From Blastomyces gilchristii SLH14081 (Eukaryota; Ascomycota; Eurotiomycetes; Onygenales; Ajellomycetaceae), in contig NW_003101678.1 of NCBI RefSeq assembly GCF_000003855.2, forward strand, positions 1,592,470 to 1,656,469: a stretch of 64,000 bases of DNA, read 5' to 3'. Made by a program: the position numbers and the translations under genes. Below the pieces are notes generated by a model. The model worked only from the letters and a program-made list of their open reading frames with translations. It ran no database searches and was not told the origin of the DNA. Below, one piece after another: positions 23,260 to 32,989 of this stretch; positions within the stretch are counted from its first letter, which is position 1, and each line of letters starts with the position of its first letter.

Positions 23260-23517
23260 TGTAAGAATAAGTGCTCACAGACAATTATTCAGATGTTTGC
23301 AGCTTAATATAATATATACTGTTAACTACTAGAAGTATTCACAGTAGAAAGATAAAATATAGAAACTAAATATATAATAGTATTTAAGCTGAGTTATGAA
23401 TAGTATTTGTGAACTCTAGTCTATATAGTTGTGTGTAGCCAAGGGCTGCTAACCCTATTGATTATGTGAGAGATAGGAATAGAGGTAAAGAATCCGCGAG
23501 GAGCGGGATTTCTTACA
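23260..23517 (-). repeat. 5' LTR of the chromovirus
   Basis: 258 bp with TGTAAGA...TCTTACA termini, pairing with 8136-8393. It is better preserved than its partner (it keeps CCGCGAGGAGCGGG near 23495). Confidence 0.85.
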
Positions 23518-23622
23518 AAACATCTGTGAATTTCTTTGAAGTTGTATAAACTTCTGAGCCTATTAAATTAGTTAATAAGTGAGAAGATAAATTCACTCTA
23601 TTAAAGAAGAAATAAATAACAC

Positions 23623-23989
23623 TGTGACAGACTGCGCCCGATCAATCATATAGACTATTCTGTTACACTTCACAGATTTCAACCGCTTCATTCTCAAATG
23701 TGTACACTTCAATTCTTGGCCATTCTTAATCATCAATTCAACCACTCTATTCTCGAACACATACACTCTGATTCTCAGTCATTCTCAATTGCCGATTCTC
23801 GGCTGTTACAAACATGTATAGATTCTTCCACTCTGAAGCTTCACTGCATATGCTATCACATACATGTATAAATATTCACTTTAATTGCTGATTCTTACAC
23901 TTTCTCTTTCTTTTTCTTCTCTAACATTTTTCTCTTTGTTATATAAGTTCTATTTATTATACTGATCTATTCAGTGTAGGCCTCTTACA
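23623..23989 (+). repeat. 5' LTR of copy A
   Basis: Starts TGTGACAGACTGCGCCCG and ends GGCCTCTTACA. It contains a TATAAATATTCAC-like box near 23870 and a pyrimidine-rich run typical of all six LTRs of this family. Confidence 0.85.
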
Positions 23990-24299
23990 CTAGAAAAACA
24001 TTCATCATCTTCTTATTAGAAATGATTATTCATGCATCATCTTCTCATTAAAAATGATTATTTATTGAGAGATATCTGAACACATAACAATACATAAGAA
24101 AGAGAAACATAGTTAAGTGAACACTGAGTTCTCAGATAAAAGCTTGCTTGTCAGTCACTCTTACTCTGTAATAAGATTTTACAAGAGAATGTCAGTGAAA
24201 GATCTGAGAGTTCTGACACTCAGATGTATGAGATATTTATATAATTACACTTCTTCAGATTTCACAGATATTGTGCATTCAATAAAACAATATAACTAT

Positions 24300-25335
24300 G
24301 TCTAATAATAATATAAGAGAACTCTCAAATATGAGCATAGAAGTGATATCACAGTGGCTTTAAGCAATGTTGAAATTACAACAGTAATAGATAGCTGATA
24401 TGCATGCAACTCAACAACTTCAATATGAGAAAATTCAATAATTAACTTAATAAGAAACTCATGCAATTCCAGCATCTACAGAATTGAATACAAAAGCACT
24501 GAAAGAACACTTAGATACTCTTACATATTTCAATACTTCTGATCTCACTCTCTACTCATCATGGAGAATGAAAATGCTTGCAAAACTGAGTGTGAATGAA
24601 GATATTATCAGTTTACTAATTAATCAAGATTGATATATCAATGAATGATTGAAGAATCATATAAAACAGAAGTTTCATTCATGAATAGAAGTATGTGAAC
24701 CAGCACTGCAAATATCTGATAATATTATAAAACATCTTGATATTCTGTTCTGAGACACTGTCATGCAACAGAAGATGTTAGATTGATTACAGAGTATCTG
24801 ACAGAGAAACACTTCTCTTATAATATTCATTTCTGACTTTGATATCAAGATCTTAGAAGCAGGTGATCAATCTTGAGAGAATTAAATGAAGATTAGTATA
24901 CTCAAGAAGACATTAACTTTCAAACTCTTACAGACTCTTATAAGTGTAAATAAAGACTCAACTTATAAAGGCTTCTACACACAGCTTCAGACATTGAATA
25001 ATCATCTTACCAAGCTCAAGAGTATACAGAACAGTGACAGAAGATGTTATATTTCAGTCACTTATACACCTGCGCCAAAGAATAACAATGATGCAGATGT
25101 CATGAATTGAGTAGACTCAAATGTCTATACATAAGCAAGAATCTCTGCTGCCTGAACAGACTTTCAAGTTCCTGAGATCACTTCTGAAGAAGTCACTGAT
25201 CAACATCAATGAGAAGTGTGTATCAACTGTAATCAATCAGAACATATTACTTTCAACTGCTGATCAGTCTATATATCTTCTCACTCAAGAAATGAATCAG
25301 TGCCTGTCCACATCAATCACATTACAGTGAAGAAA
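24300..25335 (+). pseudogene. Copy A gag remnant with zinc knuckle
   Basis: A mutated gag. An intact Cys-x2-Cys-x4-His-x4-Cys knuckle (CINCNQSEHITFNC) is readable at 25219-25260. An upstream open piece (24886-25110) carries a conserved segment ending near PAPKNNN, which is repeated in copies B (33593-33802) and C. Trp positions read TGA. The limits are approximate. Confidence 0.65.
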
Positions 25336-27864
25336 GATTCAGAAGATAACTATAAGAATGCTCTGATAAAACAGGAAAAAGATTAGCTTCTATTTAAATT
25401 TGTAAACAGAAGCTTGAAAAGATCAGATGATAATAATTTAAAGAGAAAATAATAATGAATGTAATTCTTGTATCTACTGTGATTGATAATATGTATAATA
25501 TGAAAGTCATGATAGACAGCAGTCTATGTTATTATGCAATGATTAAATCTTCAGTCATAAGATATTACAATCTTCAGTGTATTCTCTTATCAAAACTCTG
25601 ACTTCTTACAGAATTTAATGACTCAAAAGACATTTATATCTGTTACATGGTGAAGTTGATCATAGATGTGAGAGAATATCAATGTGAAGATATCTATGTA
25701 TATAAAGTTGATAATCTTGATTATAATCTTATATTAGAACTTGTCTGACTATCTGAACAAGGTATCTTGTTGAATACTTGAAACAGAAGCTTGATATTCT
25801 CTAACAATGATAGAATTCACAAAGATGACATTCACAAGATCATGAATCTGACACAGATCTCTATCAATACATATGAAATGCTCTGAAAAAGAAGTCACTG
25901 ATAGCAGAATTATATAATAATCTATTTCATCAGTCTGACTGATATTAAAAAGACTCTAGAAAAGTTATTCTGTGTTACAATAACAGATTCTTATATGAAA
26001 CTCTCTCAATAATATCATGAATATCTAGATATCTTCTGACAAGATAATATTATGAATATATCTCTCTTATGAGATTCTGAAGTGAATTACAGTATTAAGT
26101 TAGACAAGAAGAATGATAAGAACTCTGAACTGTCATGAGACTCTCTTTACAATATGTTCTGAGATAAACTCCTTCTTCTTTAAAAGACACTCAATAATCT
26201 ATTAAATAAAGAATTTATATATATTAGTAATTCTTTCACTGTGATCTCTATTCTCTTTGCAAAGAAATCAGGTGAAGAACTCTGATTCTGTGTAAACTAT
26301 CAAGAACTGAACAGAATAATAAAGAAAGACTATTATTCACTATCTCTTATTAATGAAACTCTAGCTTACATTGAATAAGCTTAATAGTTTACAAAACTAG
26401 ATGTTATTACTGCATTTTATAAGATCTGCATTACTGAAGAAGATGAGTGACTTACAGCATTTCAAACATGATATGATCTCTTTGAATGAATAGTTACTCT
26501 CTTCAGACTGACTAACACTCTCAGTACATTTCAGAAGTATATTAACTGAACACTTTAAGATTTCCTTAATGAATTTGTATCTGCATATCTCAATGACATT
26601 CTCATCTTCACTGATGAATTCAGAAAAGAATATCAAGAACATGTACAGAAGGTATTACAATAACTACAAGAAGTAGAACTACTGATAGATATTGACAAGT
26701 GTGATTTTAAAGTCAAGAGTATCAAATATCTGAGTTTTATTATAGAAGCTGATAAGAGAATTTGAATGAATTCTGAGAAAGTCTTCATCATTCTTGAATG
26801 AGAAGCTCTGTATACTGTGAAAGATGTATAAAGCTTCATCAGATTTACTAACTTCTATTAGCAATTTATATAAAACTTCTCAGATATTATATAATTACTT
26901 ACAGAACTTATCAAGAAGAACTCAGTATTTCAGTTATTAGCAGACACTGAAGCTGTATTCACACAGATGAAGAAGATGTTCATCAATATCTCTCTGCTAA
27001 TAACATTTGACTCTGATTGTAAGACAGTTGTTGAAGCTGATTTCTCTGACTACATAATAGAAGAAGTGATATTGTAATATAATGATAAAGATGTTCTATG
27101 ATCATGTGTCTTCATGTCTAAGAAACTGAGTCTCACTGAATACAATTATGAGATCTATGATAAGAAACTTCTCACAATTGTACACTGTCTAGAAGAATGA
27201 AACTCTGAACTCTGAAGTGTCTCTGAATTTGAGATAATCACAGATTATAAGAATCTCAAATACTTCACAATAATCTATAAACTCACTGAATAACAGATAT
27301 GATGATTGAAGTTTCTAAGCTGCTTTCATTTTATAATATACTACTGCCTCAGCAGTCAGAACTCAATGACAGATATTCTCTCATAATGAGAATAAGATAT
27401 ACTGTCTGATATAACAGATACATACTGAATGAATTGAGAACATCAACTCTTGAATCTGAAGATATTAGTTAATTATGATAAGATCACTCATAGCACTATA
27501 TACACTTCACTGATCAGAACATTCTCTGAATCTATACTGAATAAATTGTAATATATAACAGCTCAAACTGATGAACTTCTTTAAGCACTTATCAAAGCAG
27601 TACACTAAGAAGCAACCTGATTTTTCTCAGAACTATATATAAGAACTGATATCTCAGAATGTTCAATTGATGATAATAATGCTCTACAATTCTGTGAATA
27701 ACACTGAGTCTCTTACTCTGAACTCTTATACATCTGAATAATACAAGAGATGCATGATTCATATATAACTGATTATTCAGACTATGAATAACTGTATAGA
27801 ATGATCTTCCGAGAGTTCTACTGATCTGAGATATTAAACAGTATCAGACACTTCATCTAAAACT

Positions 27865-28933
27865 TTATTATTATTATTCTTCAATTATAGATGTATGTAG
27901 TCAGAGACTATGATATCTATCTAAGAACTAAAAGTTCTCAGAGTTTTTTCTATATCTATAAAGTTAACTATTATACATTCATCAATTTCAGATATATAAA
28001 ATCAGAAAATTCCAGCTCAGAATATAAAAACTGTTTATAAATTACAGTATTTTAACATCTTCTGATACTTTGAAATCATTTGACATAATAAAAGAAAAGA
28101 GAACACAGTCTTAAAGATAGACACATTAAATAGATAGATAGAAAAGAATAGAAAGAAAAAAGTAAAGTAAAATAATAAGAGATCTATAGAACAAGATCTC
28201 TGCAGTTTACATCTTAAGCTATATACATATTTTAACACTCTATATAACTGACTGCTGTCTCTGTTCTCTCAGGCCTGCTTCAGAGATTATCATTCTCTCT
28301 AAAGAGCTGTCACTCAGCTAGCTTCTATAACTAGTTTACTCATAAGTGAGGTTCTCACTAAGAATAATATCAGAGCTACTCAATTCTAGTTATCTCTCTA
28401 ATCTTTCAGCTGTCAATCTCAGCATTTCAGCCTATTAATTGACTGTCATGATCTTGCTTGCACTAATCATCTATTAAGAGTGCCTAGGTCTTGTCTCATC
28501 TAGATTCTTACTAGACCTGGGATGTTCTAATCAGATAGTTTTTAAATATCAATTCTCTGAAAGTGAGTATCTAGAGTGAGAGAAATGAGATCTGATCAGT
28601 TAAGCTTGATAATAATTCACTATTCTGCAGACACTCTAGATCTCAATCACTCTAGTACTGATCTAACTTGAAGTGCTCAGAGAGCTGTTAACTCTAAGAT
28701 CAGTAAGAATTAGCATCTGGGAACCCCTGAAGTGAACATCTTAAGCTTGATAATGATTCACTATAGTGCACCCGGGGGCCTCTGATACTGTTTTATGACT
28801 TAACAGTAGAAGCTGTGATTAAGATGACTCTTGCAGGGTTCAAACCTACTCTCTCTTAACATTCATTCCCCGGGGGGAAGGCCGCTAATTGAGGCTTCAT
28901 GATAGCATAGTTAATCACTACGCCACCGGGTCT
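27865..28933 (-). mobile_element. SINE/LINE chimera: tRNA-headed module fused to a 5'-truncated LINE
   Basis: Inserted in copy A integrase on the minus strand, flanked by a 14-bp duplication (CTTCATCTAAAACT at 27851-27864; CTTCATCTGAAACT at 28934-28947, one G-to-A difference). Reading the minus strand: a tRNA-like head, a body of roughly 750 bp to about 28179, then about 315 bp of the LINE 3' UTR ending in the same (AAT)n tail as LINE copy 1. Since a single target duplication encloses both parts, they were inserted as one molecule. The body is related to the module at 36394-37141. Confidence 0.75.
28179..28933 (-). mobile_element. tRNA-headed SINE-like module (copy in A)
   Basis: The minus strand starts with a polymerase III A-box-like TGGCGTAGTGATTAAC within the first 25 bases and a B-box-like GGTTTGAACCC about 80 bases later. 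The T-arm around the B-box can pair (GTAGG with CCTGC); the acceptor arm is imperfect. The body carries segments shared with 36394-37141: ATGACAGTCAATTAATAGGCT in the middle and GTTAAAATATG...TAGCTTAAGATG near the end. It has no poly-A of its own. The exact junction with the LINE is uncertain by about 15 bases. Confidence 0.6.
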
Positions 28934-30098
28934 CTTCATCTGAAACTGCAACTATTGTTCTTTCATCATCTTATGAAAGAACTGTAGAAAAGATCTGCTG
29001 AAACTGCTCAATATCTCTAATAGAATCTGATAAGATGTGATAATTGACTTCACTATTAATCTCTCTAAGAGTAAGAATTATAGAAACATTCTGATCATTG
29101 TGAATTAATTAAGCAAAGATGTAATATTGAAATCTTGTAATAAAATGAATACTGAATAAGTTGCTGAAGCTTTTCTACAGAGCTCATTCTATTAAATGTA
29201 TGAATTACTGAGATCTATAGTATTGAATCAGAGCTGTCAATTTGTAAGCACTCTCTGAACAAGAATCTATTAAGTTCTCAAGATTATATACTGTCTGTCA
29301 ACTGTTTATCACTCTGAGACTGATGATGTGTCAGAATAGACAATTCAGACTGTGAAGAATTATCTTTGTAAGTTCTGCAACTACTTACAAGATGATTGAC
29401 ATAATCTTCTTCTACACACAGAGATCACTATTAATGATTGAGATATCATTTCAACAGATATAAGCTCATTCTTTCTCACACATGAATATTATGTCAAAGT
29501 ACTGAATCTTTTAAAGATTATATATTTCACACTGAACATCTGCAGTCTGATTCAGATCACTGATAATATAGTAATAAAACTCTGAGATATCTGTGATTGA
29601 GCAGAAGTCTTTATGATAAGTATTAAACAGAATTAAGAAGATTGAATTAATATTCACTGAGACTCTGCTAAACAATATAAGATAGAAGATCTGATATGAT
29701 TGAATCTTAAGAATATATAAATCACACATTCATCTTATACACTGAATTACTGTCATATCAAGTATAAAGTAATAGAAGTTCTAGATAGTTATAACTACTG
29801 TCTTAATATATCATCAGAGATTTATAATGTCTTTCATACAAGCTTGCTTCACTGCACTATCACTGATCTGTTTCCTTCTTAACTGACTTCTGACTGACAG
29901 CTGTCAGGCACTATAGAAGAAGATAATGAGCTTGAGTAAGAGATTGAGAATATTCTTGATGAGAGACCTCACAGCCGCGGCTGACAATATCTTATGAAAT
30001 GAGTCAGATATGATTGTCTGACCTAAACTCTGAGTTTTGCATTATCTAAAACAGCAGCTCTTAACTGATGAGAACTGCTTCTGAAGAAAAGAAGTTAA

Positions 30099-30475
30099 TG
30101 TGACAGACTACATCTGATCAATCATATAGACTATTCTGTTACACTTCACAGATTTCAACTGCTTCATTCTTGAACATATACACTCTGATTCTCAGTCATT
30201 CTTAATCACTGATTCAACTGCTTCATTCTCAAATACATATACTCTGATTCTCAGCCATTCTTGATCATCAATTCTCAGCTGCTATGAACATGTATAGATT
30301 CTTCTGCTCTGAAGCTTCACTGTGTATGTTATCACATACATGTATAAATATTCACTTCAATCACTGATTCTTACACTTTCTCTTTCTTTTCCTTCTCTAA
30401 TGTTTTTCTCTTTGTTATATAAGTTCTATTTATTATATCAATCTATTCGGCGTAGGCCTCTTACAAACACTATAC
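30099..30475 (+). repeat. 3' LTR of copy A
   Basis: 377 bp, TGTGACAGAC...CTCTTACA, differing from the 5' LTR mainly by C-to-T and G-to-A transitions plus a small length difference. Confidence 0.85.
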
Positions 30476-30808
30476 TGACATTTTTAAATCTTTTTTTTCT
30501 TTCTTTCTCTTCTTCTCTTCTTCTCTTCTTCTTTTCTTCTTCTTCATGATTTAAAAAAATCAATATAATATTTCTCTTCTTCACAACATTGATGCAGATG
30601 CACTCACTCTGCTTTCTCATTAGTAAAAAGAATATACTTACTACTGCTACAGCTATCTTATATGAATAACTCTACTCTGATGAAGTTTATCACTCACTGT
30701 ATGTGTCTATTCAGCATGAAAACTATAATAAGAATAGAATGAAATACTAACTCTGACAATTAGTTCTTCTCTCTGTGCTCATGTCTATATCTGCTCTCAT
30801 CTCTCTAC

Positions 30809-30852
30809 TCTCATTCTCACTCTCACTCTTATCTGTGAGAGTGAGAATGAGA
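30809..30852. repeat. 18-bp perfect inverted repeat
   Basis: TCTCATTCTCACTCTCAC pairs perfectly with GTGAGAGTGAGAATGAGA across an 8-base loop. The arms are purine/pyrimidine biased. Confidence 0.85.
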
Positions 30853-31334
30853 AAGTGTCTGAGATTTCTTCTTCTTCTTTAAAGAACAGAGATGATAAGC
30901 TGAACTTATTCAGATAAATATGAAAAGCTTCCTCTAAATAAGTGTAATATGATAAGAGAATAAGAAGCTAATATTATTGTATAGTAGTTCTTACTCTCAC
31001 TTCTCTTTCTCTTTCTCAGACTTCTTCTCTTCTCTGTTCTTTGCAGAGAAAGAAGTTTCATCAGAATTAATCAAGTAAGTAATATGAATATGAATAAGAT
31101 ATATATGATAGAGAAAGAATCAATCTCTGATATGTTATATTAGCTTTCTCTCTCTCTTCTCAGAGTTATTATAGCTCTTCTCACTCTTCCTGCTCTTTTC
31201 ACTCTCTGCATCAATGAGCTCATCTTTCTCACTCTTTCAGTCATTCTCTATATTGAGTACTCTCTCTCTCTCTCACTGCTGCTGTTATTATTAATAATGT
31301 TATATAATATCTCTCTCTCTCTCAACACTTTATC

Positions 31335-31371
31335 TGTCAGCTGTGTCTATTGAGAGCAGACACAGCTGACA
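31335..31371. repeat. 14-bp perfect inverted repeat
   Basis: TGTCAGCTGTGTCT and AGACACAGCTGACA flank a 9-base loop. The arms keep a mixed composition in otherwise decayed sequence. Confidence 0.85.
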
Positions 31372-31527
31372 AGTCACTCAAGATAGAATTGAAATTAAAT
31401 AATAAGTAAGAGCTCATCATTCTATCAGCCTCAGAAATCAGAGAAATGATAATTAGTCTCTTATAAGAAGTTTCAGTGCTTCTCCCTGCAGAAGCAGAGA
31501 ATGTAAGATTATATTAACTGAATAATA

Positions 31528-31815
31528 GAGACAGAGCTGACTCAGCTGAGTGAGCAGCTACTGAGAAAGAATAGATGTACTATCTGTCAAGAGAATAATG
31601 AGAAATGTTGAGTGTACTCTGAGAAGAGAAGAGCTCAGATAGTCAAGTTCAGAAATTCTTATTCTTACTATCAGATTATTGCATGTAAGAGCAGATATAG
31701 CATCTTCAAATATAAGCTCAAGAATCTCAGTACATCTTCACTGATACAGTCATATCAGTTACTGTCAAAGAGATCATTTTCTTCTTCACTGAGAAGTAGT
31801 ACTCTAGCAGTCTAA
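31528..31815 (+). pseudogene. Decayed cysteine-rich reading frame
   Basis: One frame runs through a helical Leu/Gln-rich lead, then RCTICQENNEKC (C-x2-C-x6-C), a TGA in a likely Trp position, and a basic Ser-rich tail to a TAA at 31815. Further cysteines follow about 35 residues on. It resembles a small zinc-binding protein of a kind common in ascomycete genomes, but no family can be named. It has some likeness in layout to the decayed frame at 681-1199. Confidence 0.35.
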
Positions 31816-32365
31816 ATTCTTGTTTTATTTATACTGCTCTACTTTATAAAGAAGATTTCAAGTAGAACTCTAATAAATAAGTAATTTATATAAATAAATA
31901 TGTTGAAGATTCTATACAGGCATTCTTTACAAATATCAGTTATAAATATAAATTAGTTAATATTGAAAAATAATATCTTAAAAATAAAATTTATCAGATG
32001 TTAGTTATATTTATTTTAAATCTTGATATTTAATTAACTTACAAGTTGACAGAACAATGCAGAAGTTCTATTATTAATATATCTATCAGTGAAAATGTAA
32101 TATTGTATATTAAATAAAGATGAAGTAAGTAAAGCTTCAGTATATTCATCAATTTTAGTTATTCTTCTTCAGAATTATTTTCAAAGTATCAGATAGATTA
32201 TTTATAGTAGATAAAAATAGTATATTTTCAATGAAAATAGAATCTTACTCTATATTATCATTGAATTTCTCAGAATAAGACTTAACTTCAGTATTAATAA
32301 TTATATTATTTAAATTCAAGTTCATTGCAATCAACTGCTGCTGAATTTATACTTAATTAAAGTGC
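31816..32365. other. AT-rich stretch, nothing recognisable
   Basis: Highly AT-rich, no frame or repeat that I can support; ends at the copy B target duplication TCAAT. Confidence 0.4.
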
Positions 32366-32370
32366 TCAAT

Positions 32371-32703
32371 TATGATGAGCTGCGCCCGATCAATCATATA
32401 GACTATTTCATTACACTTCATAGATTCTTTCATTCCCAATCGCTGATTCTCAGCTGCTACAAACGCGTGTAACATACACTCTGATTCTCAGCCATTTCTG
32501 ATCACTGATCCTCAGCTGCTACAAACACGCGTATATTCTTCCGCTCTGAAGCTTCACTGTGTACACCACCAGATACATGTATAAATATTCATCTCAATCA
32601 CTGATTCTCGCACTTTCTCTTTCTTTCCTTCTTTAATGTTTTTATCTTTGTTAAATAAGACCTATCAATATAATACTGATCTATTCAGTGTAGGCCTCTT
32701 ATA
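32371..32703 (+). repeat. 5' LTR of copy B
   Basis: 333 bp. The terminal TG is mutated to TA and the terminal ACA to ATA, both C-to-T type changes. Confidence 0.85.
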
Positions 32704-32989
32704 CTATAAAAATATTCATTGTCTTCTTATTAGAAAATAATTATTCATGCATTATCTTCTTATTAGAAATAATTATTCATTGAGAGATATCTAAACACAT
32801 AATAATATATAAGAAATAGAGAAATAGTTAAACAGTTAAGTGAACACTGAGTTCTTAGATAGAAGCTTGCTCATCAGTCACTCTAGCTCTGTAACAAGAT
32901 CTTATGAAGAGAGTAAGATCTTATAAGAGAATATCAGTAAAAGACCTGAGAGTTCTGACACTCAGATATATGAGAATATGATTACATGT

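Larger units (their letters stand above)
8136..23517 (-). mobile_element. Chromodomain Ty3/Gypsy retrotransposon (chromovirus), RIP-damaged and split by later insertions
   Basis: Two 258-bp long terminal repeats (8136-8393 and 23260-23517), in the same orientation and with TGTAAGA...TCTTACA termini, are flanked on the outside by the same pentamer AAACA (8131-8135 and 23518-23522). The minus strand between them reads integrase, reverse transcriptase and gag in the order expected for a minus-strand element. A purine-rich tract touches the repeat at 8393, as expected next to a 3' LTR. Removing the LINE (8625-16247 plus its duplication) and the small inverted-repeat element (18887-19402) leaves about 7.2 kb. 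All coding parts carry many stops from C-to-T mutation. The roughly 1.8-kb gap between the end of pol and the 3' LTR is unusually long and holds an antisense receptor-like fragment. Confidence 0.8.
25440..29930 (+). pseudogene. Copy A pol remnant (protease, RT, RNase H, integrase)
   Basis: Protease: a D-S-S motif (MIDSSLCYY) near 25505-25540. Reverse transcriptase: about 26200-26750, with a VNYQELN block near 26290 and YLNDILIFTD near 26590 (catalytic YxDD with the first Asp changed). RNase H: TFDSDCKTVVEADFSDY near 27005-27050. Integrase: a CNYC zinc-finger remnant around 28950, after the chimera insertion, and core segments through 29480. Every block is interrupted by TGA/TAG/TAA codons. 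The activity would have been replication and integration of the element. Confidence 0.75.
23623..30475 (+). mobile_element. Ty3/Gypsy retrotransposon, copy A
   Basis: Bounded by LTRs with TGTGACAG...CTCTTACA termini and by the target duplication AACAC (23618-23622 and 30476-30480). The order is LTR, gag with zinc knuckle, aspartic protease, reverse transcriptase, RNase H, integrase, LTR. A purine tract GAAGAAAAGAAG precedes the 3' LTR. The LTRs (367 and 377 bp) are longer than the 333-bp LTRs of copies B and C because of an extra stretch resembling an internal duplication, so A belongs to a different subfamily. Its integrase is interrupted by a SINE/LINE chimera (27865-28933). It is inactivated by C-to-T mutations. 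Confidence 0.85.
30481..31527. other. AT-rich spacer with two perfect hairpins
   Basis: No gene is visible. It contains a T/C tract (30489-30545), an 18-bp perfect inverted repeat with an 8-base loop (30809-30852) and a 14-bp perfect inverted repeat with a 9-base loop (31335-31371), plus several (TC)n runs near 31140-31320. Confidence 0.5.
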
